The notes beneath the pieces are model-generated. The model ran no database searches. It was not told where the DNA came from and saw nothing but the letters and a program-made list of their open reading frames with translations. A DNA stretch of 64,000 nt from Sphingobacteriaceae bacterium (GTDB lineage Bacteria > Bacteroidota > Bacteroidia > B-17B0 > Aurantibacillaceae): contig NVQB01000001.1 of assembly GCA_002319075.1 (NCBI GenBank), forward strand, positions 930,001 to 994,000. The letters are read 5' to 3'. Each line of letters opens with the position of its first letter. The stretch's first letter is position 1. Positions 9,168 through 17,263 of the stretch are shown here, in pieces. The position numbers and the translations under genes are program-made.

Positions 9168-9623
9168 ATGTTACAGAAAAAAACCAAATACGCCATAAAA
9201 GCCTTGTTATCATTGGCTAAAGTATACAAGGAGCAAAAACCAATGCGCATTTCAGAGATCGCAGCAACTGAAAAGATTCCACGTAAATTCCTGGAAGCTA
9301 TTTTACTGGAATTAAGAAACCAGGGTATTGTAGGCAGTAAAATGGGCTCTACCGGGGGTTATTATCTGACAAAACACCCGGAAGAAATTATGCTGAGTAA
9401 TGTCATCCGGTCAACCGGCGGCCCCATTGCCCTGCTGCCTTGCGTTAGTCTTAATTTCTATGAATCATGCAACGAATGTCCTAACGAACAAATTTGCGGC
9501 TTAAGGAATGTGATACTCGAAGTTCGCGAAGCCAGCATTAAAATTCTTTCTAAAACCAGTTTGGCCGATATTATTTTACGAGAAAAAAAATTGGAGAAAA
9601 AATCAAAATCTCAGCGCAAATGA
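9168..9623 (+). CDS. Rrf2 family transcriptional regulator
   Basis: A 151-residue regulator counted from the ATG at 9168; an upstream TTG in frame lies inside the promoter element. It shows the winged-helix of Rrf2 proteins (KYAIKALLSLAK, then MRISEIAATEKIPRKFLEAIL as recognition region, then GIVGSKMGSTGGYYL as wing). Four cysteines are present (CVSLNFYESCNECPNEQIC, around residues 95-113), compatible with an Fe-S cluster or thiol sensing as in IscR/NsrR-type members. Orientation and position immediately before the sulfate-assimilation operon suggest a CymR/CysR-like role; this is inference. Confidence 0.85.
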   Translation: MLQKKTKYAIKALLSLAKVYKEQKPMRISEIAATEKIPRKFLEAILLELRNQGIVGSKMGSTGGYYLTKHPEEIMLSNVIRSTGGPIALLPCVSLNFYESCNECPNEQICGLRNVILEVREASIKILSKTSLADIILREKKLEKKSKSQRK

Positions 9624-9637
9624 CCCATACAGGATAT

Positions 9638-9664
9638 TAATTCCTATCATTCCCATAGGACTTA
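9638..9664 (+). promoter_or_regulatory. Candidate operator upstream of the sulfur operon
   Basis: An inverted repeat TAATTCCTAT (9638-9647) / ATAGGACTTA (9655-9664) matches at 9 of 10 positions across a 7-base gap. Its left arm repeats the word found in the Rrf2 promoter. No T-run follows, so it is not a terminator. The arms loosely recall the AATTCC-type half-sites known for CymR of Firmicutes, an Rrf2 protein of cysteine metabolism; that resemblance is from memory. Confidence 0.45.
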
Positions 9665-9678
9665 TATAAAATAAACAC

Positions 9679-9730
9679 ATTTTTACTTGCACAGTCGGAA
9701 TAAAACACTGTAATTTGCCGAAGTAAAAAT
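9679..9730 (+). promoter_or_regulatory. Promoter of the sulfur-assimilation leader, framed by an inverted repeat
   Basis: CTTG (9686-9689) and TAATTTG (9711-9717), 21 bases apart, are a near-consensus promoter. Transcription would start near 9723, only a few bases before the leader ATG at 9729. The promoter is framed by a perfect 10-bp inverted repeat, ATTTTTACTT (9679-9688) and AAGTAAAAAT (9721-9730), the right arm of which includes the first two bases of the start codon. Confidence 0.45.
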
Positions 9731-9806
9731 GAAAACAAAATTCTACATCGCTTTAAAAAACCATTCGTCTATGATGTGTTGCTGCAAGATGCAACGGGTT
9801 CTGTGA
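9729..9806 (+). CDS. Cys/Met-rich leader peptide of the sulfate-assimilation operon
   Basis: A 25-codon reading frame, too short for ordinary gene finding. It starts at the ATG at 9729 and ends with TGA at 9804-9806. Residues 15-25 read MMCCCKMQRVL, with three consecutive Cys codons (TGT TGC TGC, 9777-9785) and three Met codons. A hairpin GTTGC / GCAAC (9778-9782, 9791-9795) covers these codons, and an intrinsic terminator begins 23 bases after the stop. The first structural gene downstream makes sulfide for cysteine synthesis. This is the classical layout of a ribosome-mediated attenuator sensing cysteinyl-tRNA. Cys-run leaders are known in Actinobacteria; I do not know of a described case in this phylum. 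Confidence 0.72.
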   Translation: MKTKFYIALKNHSSMMCCCKMQRVL

Positions 9807-9828
9807 CGGAATGGATAGTTAAAAAACT

Positions 9829-9858
9829 GCCCCTCCGTGATAACGGCGGGGCTTTTTT
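9829..9858 (+). terminator. Attenuator terminator before the sulfite reductase gene
   Basis: GCCCC-T-CCGT (9829-9838) pairs with ACGG-C-GGGGC (9843-9852) around a GATA loop, with one internal mismatch, followed by six T's. It lies between promoter and first structural gene, so it must be conditional. A competing pairing exists: ACGGA at 9806-9810, at the leader stop codon, is complementary to TCCGT at 9834-9838 in the left arm. A ribosome stalled on the Cys codons would leave 9806-9810 free and could thereby prevent the terminator. Confidence 0.75.
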
Positions 9859-9904
9859 ATTGAGATAAAGTAGTTAGAATCAGGTTTAATCAGAGTTAAA
9901 GAAA

Positions 9905-11992
9905 ATGCAAAGTTTCAGAACAGAATTAGAAAACGCAGTAGTTGAAAAAGATATCCTCGATCTTGAAAGAAAGATAAGGGAATTCAGAGAAGGGAAAATC
10001 CATGAGGACAAATTCCGGAGCCTGCGTCTTGCACGTGGCGTGTACGGACAACGTCAGCAGGGCGTGCAGATGATCCGCATTAAATTACCATTTGGAAAAT
10101 TAAGCACAAAACAACTAGTTCGCATTGCCAATATCAGCGATGAGTATTCAAACGGCAACCTCCATCTTACAACCCGCCAGGACATACAGGTGCATTATGT
10201 CAGTCTTGACAAAACTCCTCAATTATGGGCTGAACTTGAAAAAGATGATATCACCTTGCGTGAAGCTTGCGGAAATACAGTACGTAACATCACTGCTTCG
10301 GCCGAAGCAGGAATTGATCCGGATGAAGTTTTTGACGTCTCACCCTATGCTCAGGCTTTGTTCAGCTATTTCCTGCGTAAACCTTTTGGACAAGAACTAG
10401 GACGAAAAATAAAAATTGCTTTTTCGAATAACGACAAAGATACCGCTGTAACATACATTCATGATTTTGGATTTATTCCCAAAATAAATCCCCAAGGCGA
10501 AAGAGGTTTTAAAGTGATGGTCGGGGGTGGACTCGGAGCACAACCTTTCCTGGCGCAGGTAGCTTTCGGATTTTTGCCGGAAGATAAACTTATTCCGTTT
10601 GTAGAGTCCAGTATCCGCGTGTTCGACCGTTACGGAGAAAGAGCGAGTCGCCACAAAGCGCGGATCAAATACCTTATTCAGAAAATTGGAATTGCTGAAT
10701 TTTTAAAATTAACAGAGGAAGAAGAAAAGGCCATCGCCAACAAGACTGTGAAAGTTGATGCGGCAACCCTTTATCCTGAGCTTGAGAAAAGGGAGCTTGG
10801 ATCTTTACCAGCTATTGATGACGCTGAATACTCAACATGGCTGCGGACCAATACCTTCCAACAAAAACAACCCGGTTATTTTGGAGTCTATCTAAAAATC
10901 CCTTTGGGAAATATCTCTTCGCAAAAAGCACGCGCCCTGGCTAACGTTATTGATCTGTACGCTGATTCCGCGGATTTGAGGATTACTATCAATCAGGGTA
11001 TTCTTTTAAGATTCGTAACTAAAGAAACTTTACCCTTTCTGTTTTTCGCGTTAAATGAATTGGAACTTGCGAGTCCAGGATTTAATTCCGTTGCCGACAT
11101 TACTGCCTGTCCGGGAACAGACACCTGCAACCTCGCGATTTCTAACAGTACTAACATTTCCTTGGAACTCGAAAAAGTTATTACGACAGAGTACCCTGAA
11201 CTTATCTACAACCACGACATCCGTATCAAAATCAGCGGATGCATGAATTCCTGCGGTCAGCATGGCCTGGCTCAAATCGGATTTCACGGGAGTTCCTTTA
11301 AAGTAGGAACAAACGTGGTTCCCGCCCTGCAAGTACTCCTGGGCGGAGGAACAAAAAGCAACGGCGAGGGCAGGATTTCGGAAAAAGTAATTAAGGTAGC
11401 GAGTAAAAGAGCTCCTGATGTTTTAAGAATGCTTTTTAATGATTTTGAAAATAATGCCGTGGAAGGCGAATACTTTAATTCTTATTACGATAAAAAGGGA
11501 AAAGACTATTTCTATCAACTTCTAAAACCGATAGCCGATAATTCCACCTTAAACAACTCAGAGTTTTTCGATTGGGGTTCGCAGGAAAAATTCAGCACTG
11601 CCATTGGTGTGGGAGAGTGCGCCAGTGTGATCATTGATTTGGTTCAGACTTTATTTTATGAAAGCGAAGAAAAATTAAACTGGAGTGCTGAAGCCTTTGA
11701 AAATCAAAAATTCTCTGACAGCATCTATTATTCTTATGCGGCATTTATTCATGCTGCAAAAGGCTTACTACTCGATGCCGAAGTGCATGTCAACACACAT
11801 CACAGTCTAATATCCGATTTCGATAAACACTTCGTGGAAAATGGATTAATAACGATTGAACCTACTTTTAAAGAAGTAGTTCTTCAAATAAATAAAAATG
11901 AACCCACTGCCAACTTTTCCGAATTCTACTTTAACCAGGCAAGTGCTTTTTTAGCACAGGTAAAAAATTACAGAACTTCTAAACAGAATTAA
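9905..11992 (+). CDS. Assimilatory sulfite reductase (siroheme, 4Fe-4S) with C-terminal HEPN-like domain
   Basis: A 695-residue nitrite/sulfite reductase hemoprotein. Two ferredoxin-like half domains and two siroheme-binding domains are recognisable; the first carries NGNLHLTTRQDIQVHY. The cluster ligands are in ACPGTDTCNLA (Cys-x5-Cys, near residue 405) and GCMNSCGQHG (Cys-x3-Cys, near 446), which bind the 4Fe-4S cluster bridged to siroheme. Context (CobA, siroheme synthase, APS reductase) shows sulfite as substrate. About 140 extra residues at the end are helical and contain YYSYAAFIHAAKGLLLDAEV followed by a HSLISDF...FVENGLI segment, resembling a HEPN domain; its role is unknown. No CysJ flavoprotein is present, so electrons probably come from ferredoxin via the reductase encoded at 17264. 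Confidence 0.88.
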   Translation: MQSFRTELENAVVEKDILDLERKIREFREGKIHEDKFRSLRLARGVYGQRQQGVQMIRIKLPFGKLSTKQLVRIANISDEYSNGNLHLTTRQDIQVHYVSLDKTPQLWAELEKDDITLREACGNTVRNITASAEAGIDPDEVFDVSPYAQALFSYFLRKPFGQELGRKIKIAFSNNDKDTAVTYIHDFGFIPKINPQGERGFKVMVGGGLGAQPFLAQVAFGFLPEDKLIPFVESSIRVFDRYGERASRHKARIKYLIQKIGIAEFLKLTEEEEKAIANKTVKVDAATLYPELEKRELGSLPAIDDAEYSTWLRTNTFQQKQPGYFGVYLKIPLGNISSQKARALANVIDLYADSADLRITINQGILLRFVTKETLPFLFFALNELELASPGFNSVADITACPGTDTCNLAISNSTNISLELEKVITTEYPELIYNHDIRIKISGCMNSCGQHGLAQIGFHGSSFKVGTNVVPALQVLLGGGTKSNGEGRISEKVIKVASKRAPDVLRMLFNDFENNAVEGEYFNSYYDKKGKDYFYQLLKPIADNSTLNNSEFFDWGSQEKFSTAIGVGECASVIIDLVQTLFYESEEKLNWSAEAFENQKFSDSIYYSYAAFIHAAKGLLLDAEVHVNTHHSLISDFDKHFVENGLITIEPTFKEVVLQINKNEPTANFSEFYFNQASAFLAQVKNYRTSKQN

Positions 11993-11993
11993 T

Positions 11994-12764
11994 ATGTCAA
12001 AACAGATAAATCCAAAGTTAACCCTCATAGGCGCTGGCCCAGGCGATAAAGAGCTTATTACCCTTAAAGGACTCAAAGCATTAAAAACAGCAGACGTTGT
12101 TTTATACGATGCGCTCGTTAACAAAGAACTTTTAAAAAGCGCTCCATCTGGCTCCTTAAAAATATTTGTTGGCAAACGTAAAAATTTACATGCCTATACA
12201 CAGGAGCAAATTAATAACCTGATTGTAGACCTGGCGTTTACACATGGACACGTGGTGCGTTTGAAGGGAGGAGACTCATTTGTTTTCGGAAGGGGTATGG
12301 AAGAAATGCAACATGCCTTAGCGTTTAACATTGAAACCACTGTTATCCCCGGCGTTTCGAGCTCTATTGCTGTTCCTGCTTTAGCGGGAATTCCTGTGAC
12401 ACACAGAGGAAGCAGCGAAAGTTTTTGGGTACTGACAGGAACAACAAAAAACAATGAACTTTCTAAAGACATTCTGCTTGCTGCAAAAACAGATGCAACC
12501 ATTATTATTTTAATGGGTCTGAACAAATTAAAAGAAATAGTAGAAATTTTTAGCAAAGAAGGGAAAGAAAAAACAGAAATTGCCATTATTCAGGATGGTT
12601 CATTACCTACTCAAACTATTGCCAGAGGCAACATTGAATCGATACTCACAATTACTGAAACCAAAAAGATAAAAGCGCCCGCCGTTATTGTTATCGGCGA
12701 GGTTGTAAAGCCACAAAGCCTGGTGTTAAAATCGGATTTTTCTTTAAATACCTTTTTAAACTAA
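11994..12764 (+). CDS. cobA: Uroporphyrinogen-III C-methyltransferase
   Basis: A 256-residue SAM-dependent enzyme that methylates uroporphyrinogen III at C2 and C7 to precorrin-2, the first step to siroheme. Visible motifs: LIGAGPGDKELITLKG (residues 11-26), VRLKGGDSFVFGRGMEE (near 83-99) and VIPGVSSSIAVPALAGIPVTHRG (near 116-138). It begins two bases after the sulfite reductase stop codon, so the two are translationally linked. It supplies the cofactor of that enzyme together with the fused dehydrogenase/ferrochelatase downstream. Confidence 0.93.
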   Translation: MSKQINPKLTLIGAGPGDKELITLKGLKALKTADVVLYDALVNKELLKSAPSGSLKIFVGKRKNLHAYTQEQINNLIVDLAFTHGHVVRLKGGDSFVFGRGMEEMQHALAFNIETTVIPGVSSSIAVPALAGIPVTHRGSSESFWVLTGTTKNNELSKDILLAAKTDATIIILMGLNKLKEIVEIFSKEGKEKTEIAIIQDGSLPTQTIARGNIESILTITETKKIKAPAVIVIGEVVKPQSLVLKSDFSLNTFLN

Positions 12765-12885
12765 TGTATCCAAAATACAGAATATTCATATTGGTTTATT
12801 TTGAGCGATGTTGTTAAAGTTTGCCCTTCGCTTTAAGCGACTACACATACTTTATTAACTCTCAAAATTTGTATCAACCCATTTT

Positions 12886-15762
12886 ATGAAAACACCATTT
12901 TACCTGTTAGCATTCCTCTTTACTATTAAACTTACAGCTCAAAATAATTTACTCCAGGTTAGCGGAGAAATCCGTGATAAAAAAAACAATGACGCGCTTG
13001 TTGGCGCAATCATTCAGATGAAAGGCAGCAACGTGGTTAGTACAACAAATTCAGAAGGGAAATTCACTTTAAAGTCTTCGTCTAAATTTCCATTTACCCT
13101 CGTAGTAAGCTATACAGGCTATCAAAACCAGGAATTTTTAGTCGAAAATGAAACGACTAAAATCAAGCTGGAATTAAATCCCCAAACACTTTTAATTGAT
13201 GAAGTAGTCGTTTCAGCTTCACGCACGGAAGAAAGTATTCTTAAATCTCCTGTTGCTATTGATAAACTAGATATAATTACCATTCGCGAGACTCCCGCTC
13301 CTACTTTCTTCGACGCCCTCGAAAATGTGAAAGGTGTTCAAATGACAACTGGTAGCTTAACGTTTAAGGTTCCGAATACCCGTGGATTTAACTCGCCTAA
13401 TAACTTTCGTTTTACACAACTGGTTGACGGCATCGATATTCAGTCACCAACGCTTGGAATGGCCCTTGGCAATACAATTGGTCCCAATGAACTCGACATT
13501 AAAAGTGTCGAAATAATTCCGGGCTCCTCATCCGCCTTGTATGGCGTGAATTCTATTAACGGACTCTCCAACTCTTTTACTAAAAATCCCTTTTTATTTA
13601 AAGGGGTGGGCGTCTATCAACGTACCGGAGTTAATCATGTGGACAATATCGATCACGGTTTAAGTTTTATGAGCGAATCTGCTTTTCGTATCGCGAATAC
13701 GATTGGCTCTAAAGAACGTTTTGCATACAAATTTAACGCTTCTTATTTCCAGGGTGTAGACTGGGTATCGTCCAGCCCGACGGATCAAAATCCTTACCAG
13801 CTCACATCTTCAAATCCCAAATTTCCCGAGTTTACTTCACAAAACACGAATCCCGCTTATGATGGTTGGAATAATTACGGAAACGAAAGTAATAACACTA
13901 TCCCTGTAATAGTTAACTACCAGGGGAAAACTCAAACCCTCAATGTTCGTCGCACTGGTTGGGAAGAGAAAGATCTGGTTGATCCCAATGTAAAAAATAT
14001 TAAAATAGACGGAGCTCTGCATTACAAACCTACTAATAAAGTTGAGATCAGTTACAAATACCGGTTTGGACAAATGGACGGAGTGTTTCAAAGAGGCAAT
14101 AAAATCCAATTGAAAAATGCAACACTTCAAAATCATGCCATAGAAGTCAAAGGACAAGCTGTGACTTTTCGTGCATACACCTCCATTGAAAACACAGGAG
14201 ATTCTTACAATTTAAAACCTCTCTCCGATAATCTTGATCTTAGTTTTAAAGACAATAAAACATGGGGCAATGATTACAAAATAGCACTTCAAAATGCGGT
14301 GAATGCTGGAACAGATCTTGTGACAGCAAATCAAATTGCACGCGCGAAAGCCGACGCAGGAAGATACACAGCTGGTAATCCTGAATTTATAGCCATGCAA
14401 AATGAAATTGTGAAGATAAATAACTGGGACCACGCATCTTTAATATCTGACGCGCCAAAAACCGGTGGCGCAGCACTTTGGCAACGCAGCAGACTTTTTC
14501 ATTCAGACATTCAATATGATTTAAGTAAATACACGTCCAAATATATCGACGTTTTAGTGGGAGCCGATGCACGTGTGAATGATGTTATTCCTGATGGAAA
14601 TAATTTTGTGGATTTCAGTAAACCGCTCAATGAAAGAACCACTCCAGGCGGTAATGATGTTTATTACAGCAAAGTCGGCGGATTTGTTCAGGGAACAAAA
14701 AAACTACTGAAGGATAATTTAAAAATTATCGGCTCCTTACGTTATGATAAAAATTTTGATTTTGAAGGCAAATTTAATCCGCGCATTGCAATCGTATACA
14801 CTTTTTTAAAACAACACAACGTACGTGTTTCTTATCAGGATGGTTACCGTTTTCCCGCTTTATTTGAAGCACTTTCTTTTGTAAATAACGGCGGGGTGCG
14901 ACGGGTAGGAGGTTTACCAAAAGTAAATGACGGGCTGGGTTTCCTCGAAAATTCTTATACTAAAGCAAGTATTGATAATTTTTCAAGCGCAGTAAATAAC
15001 GCTATCGCCGCAGGACTTACAAGAAACGCAGCGATCCTAAAAAATAAATCTGTGCTGGAAGTTGCGAACTTACAACAATTACAACCAGAGCATATCCAGG
15101 CTTTCGATGCGGGTTATAAAGCTGTAGTGTTTAAAAACCGTGTGGTGGTCGACTGGGATTTTTATTACAACATCGAAAAAGGATTTTTAGGCCAGGTGGA
15201 AGTGGGCGTTCCAACCTCAGGCGCTGTGGGTTCTGACAGTGCTGCTTTCGACGCTTATACCAGACAGCGTAATGTACGTTACCGTGTATTCACCAACGCA
15301 AAGAACACTTATTTTAGTTATGGTTCTTCTTTAAGATTGAGTTATAATTTCTACAAGACTTATTCTATTTCAGGAAACCTGAATTACAACGGTCTCAAAA
15401 CACTCGATAAAAATGACATTTTTATTACAGGATTTAATACCCCTGAATGGTCTACCAATATCCAATTCGGAAACCGCGAGCTTTACAAACATTTTGGATT
15501 CAACATCGTTTGGAAATGGCAACAAAATTATTTATGGGAAAGTCCTTTGGCGACAGGAAATGTACCGTCTTTTAATACATTCGACGCGCAAATCTCATAT
15601 CATATTCCAAAGATAAATACCGTTGTAAAAGCAGGCGGAACTAATATTCTGAACAAACGTTATTACCAGTACGCAGCAGGGCCTACTATAGGCGGACTTT
15701 ATTACATCAGCGTTACTTACGATCTTAAATTTAAAAACAAAACAACCGACAGCGGTTCCTAA
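12886..15762 (+). CDS. TonB-dependent outer-membrane receptor in the sulfur operon
   Basis: A 958-residue outer-membrane receptor. Residues 1-18 are a signal peptide (MKTPFYLLAFLFTIKLTAQ). A carboxypeptidase-regulatory-like beta-sandwich spans about 22-105 (VSGEIRDKKNNDALVGAIIQ). The plug follows (VVVSASRTEESILKSPVAID ... VEIIPGSSSALYGVNSINGL) and the rest is a 22-strand-type barrel ending in a beta strand with aromatic residues (YYISVTYDLKFK). It lies inside the sulfate-assimilation gene run, 121 bases after cobA and 28 before the siroheme gene. Uptake of a sulfur-containing organic compound, such as a sulfate ester or sulfonate, is suggested by context only. No SusD partner is present. Confidence 0.88.
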   Translation: MKTPFYLLAFLFTIKLTAQNNLLQVSGEIRDKKNNDALVGAIIQMKGSNVVSTTNSEGKFTLKSSSKFPFTLVVSYTGYQNQEFLVENETTKIKLELNPQTLLIDEVVVSASRTEESILKSPVAIDKLDIITIRETPAPTFFDALENVKGVQMTTGSLTFKVPNTRGFNSPNNFRFTQLVDGIDIQSPTLGMALGNTIGPNELDIKSVEIIPGSSSALYGVNSINGLSNSFTKNPFLFKGVGVYQRTGVNHVDNIDHGLSFMSESAFRIANTIGSKERFAYKFNASYFQGVDWVSSSPTDQNPYQLTSSNPKFPEFTSQNTNPAYDGWNNYGNESNNTIPVIVNYQGKTQTLNVRRTGWEEKDLVDPNVKNIKIDGALHYKPTNKVEISYKYRFGQMDGVFQRGNKIQLKNATLQNHAIEVKGQAVTFRAYTSIENTGDSYNLKPLSDNLDLSFKDNKTWGNDYKIALQNAVNAGTDLVTANQIARAKADAGRYTAGNPEFIAMQNEIVKINNWDHASLISDAPKTGGAALWQRSRLFHSDIQYDLSKYTSKYIDVLVGADARVNDVIPDGNNFVDFSKPLNERTTPGGNDVYYSKVGGFVQGTKKLLKDNLKIIGSLRYDKNFDFEGKFNPRIAIVYTFLKQHNVRVSYQDGYRFPALFEALSFVNNGGVRRVGGLPKVNDGLGFLENSYTKASIDNFSSAVNNAIAAGLTRNAAILKNKSVLEVANLQQLQPEHIQAFDAGYKAVVFKNRVVVDWDFYYNIEKGFLGQVEVGVPTSGAVGSDSAAFDAYTRQRNVRYRVFTNAKNTYFSYGSSLRLSYNFYKTYSISGNLNYNGLKTLDKNDIFITGFNTPEWSTNIQFGNRELYKHFGFNIVWKWQQNYLWESPLATGNVPSFNTFDAQISYHIPKINTVVKAGGTNILNKRYYQYAAGPTIGGLYYISVTYDLKFKNKTTDSGS

Positions 15763-15790
15763 AAAAAATGGGCAACCTTACAAAACACTT

Positions 15791-17260
15791 ATGTCAGCAG
15801 AACTAAAAAATAATCTTTTCCCTGTGTTCCTCAAATTGGAAGACTTTCGTGTGCTGGTTATAGGCGGCGGAAAAGTCGGACATGAAAAAGTTACAGCCTT
15901 GCTGAAGAACAGTCCTTCTGCAAACGTTACGCTTATTGCAACTAGTGTTTCCGAAGAAATAAGATTATTTCAGAATTCTTTTCCAAACCTTAAGATTTAT
16001 CAACGCCCTTTTGAATCAGAAGATTTGACTGACAAGGATCTAGTAATCATTGCGATTAATAACAAACCAGAAAGTCTCATCATAAAAAATTTGGCCAAAC
16101 AAAAAAACATACTCGCCAACGTGGCAGACACTCCTGAACAGTGTGACTTTTACCTAGGATCAATTGTTCAGAAAGGGCAAGTGAAAATTGCCGTTTCCAC
16201 AAATGGTAAATCCCCAACGCTTGCAAAGCGTATCCGCGAGACTTTTGAAGACTTTTTTCCGCATGAAATAAACGAATCTATTGAAAGTCTCACCGAAATT
16301 CGTAAACACCTCAGCGGCGACTTCACTGAAAAGGTAAAGCAGCTCAATACAATTACGGCAAGCCTGGCAAAAGACGGAATAAAAAAAGAAAATAAAATCA
16401 GTAAACAACGTTTGTGGATTTACAGTCTTTCCATTCCCGCTTTATTGATAGCCGGCTACCTCGTTGGATTTTTTCTTCCGCCAGATGTACTGGGAGGCTA
16501 CGCGTATCTTCTTGCACAAAGTGTAGACGCTTCCATTTTACTTTACATCCTGGCTGGCTTCGTGGCGCAGATGATTGATGGTGCGCTTGGCATGGCTTAT
16601 GGTATAACTGCTACAACGTTCTTACTCTCATTTGGCGTATCTCCTGCTGCATCCAGCGCAAGCGTGCATGCCTCAGAAGTTTTCACCAGTGGTGTATCCG
16701 GGCTCATGCATTTGAAATTCGGAAATGTAAACACAAAACTTTTTAAGAGTCTTTTAATTCCGGGCGTTATAGGAGCAATTCTTGGCGCGTATATTTTATC
16801 TTCTTTCCAGAGTTATGGATCTATTATAAAAACTTTAGTTTCAGTATACACACTTATTCTTGGTCTTATTATCATTTTTAAAGCCCTGAACAAAGACAAA
16901 ATTCGCCAGAAAATTAAAAGAATATTTCCTCTGGCATTGGTAGGCGGATTCCTTGATTCTATAGGTGGTGGAGGCTGGGGACCAATTGTTGCCTCCACTC
17001 TGATTGTAAGAGGAAGAAATCCGAAGTATACTATTGGAAGTGTAAATCTTGCTGAATTTTTTATCGCCCTCTCGAGCTCCCTGACTTTTATCACACTCAT
17101 TGGTTTAACGCATTGGACAATTATTGCCGGTTTGATTATTGGAGGTGTAATTGCAGCACCCCTTGCCGCTTTTCTCGCCAATAAAATTCCAGCGCGATCT
17201 ATCATGCTTTTGGTAGGAATCGCAGTTATTATTTTAAGTCTACAACGTATTTTATTTTAA
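15791..17260 (+). CDS. Fusion of precorrin-2 dehydrogenase/ferrochelatase with TauE/SafE-type permease
   Basis: A 489-residue two-part protein. Residues 1-200 match the CysG-B/Met8p family: dinucleotide-binding VLVIGGGKVGHEKV near 21-34, then NVADTPEQCDFYLGSIVQKG around 110-130, containing the conserved Asp used for dehydrogenation and chelation. This part would turn precorrin-2 into siroheme. From about residue 212 on there are seven or eight transmembrane helices of the TSUP (TauE/SafE) family, with the paired motifs VAQMIDGALGMAYGITATTF and GGFLDSIGGGGWGPIVASTL. TSUP proteins move sulfite, sulfoacetate or other anions. The fusion places siroheme synthesis at the membrane next to an anion channel. 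The reading frame is continuous. Confidence 0.88.
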   Translation: MSAELKNNLFPVFLKLEDFRVLVIGGGKVGHEKVTALLKNSPSANVTLIATSVSEEIRLFQNSFPNLKIYQRPFESEDLTDKDLVIIAINNKPESLIIKNLAKQKNILANVADTPEQCDFYLGSIVQKGQVKIAVSTNGKSPTLAKRIRETFEDFFPHEINESIESLTEIRKHLSGDFTEKVKQLNTITASLAKDGIKKENKISKQRLWIYSLSIPALLIAGYLVGFFLPPDVLGGYAYLLAQSVDASILLYILAGFVAQMIDGALGMAYGITATTFLLSFGVSPAASSASVHASEVFTSGVSGLMHLKFGNVNTKLFKSLLIPGVIGAILGAYILSSFQSYGSIIKTLVSVYTLILGLIIIFKALNKDKIRQKIKRIFPLALVGGFLDSIGGGGWGPIVASTLIVRGRNPKYTIGSVNLAEFFIALSSSLTFITLIGLTHWTIIAGLIIGGVIAAPLAAFLANKIPARSIMLLVGIAVIILSLQRILF

Positions 17261-17263
17261 ATT

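Noticed and set aside
9700-9860. A SAM- or cobalamin-type riboswitch before the sulfur operon
   Set aside because: No riboswitch core is recognisable; the short transcript before the terminator is mostly taken up by the leader reading frame.
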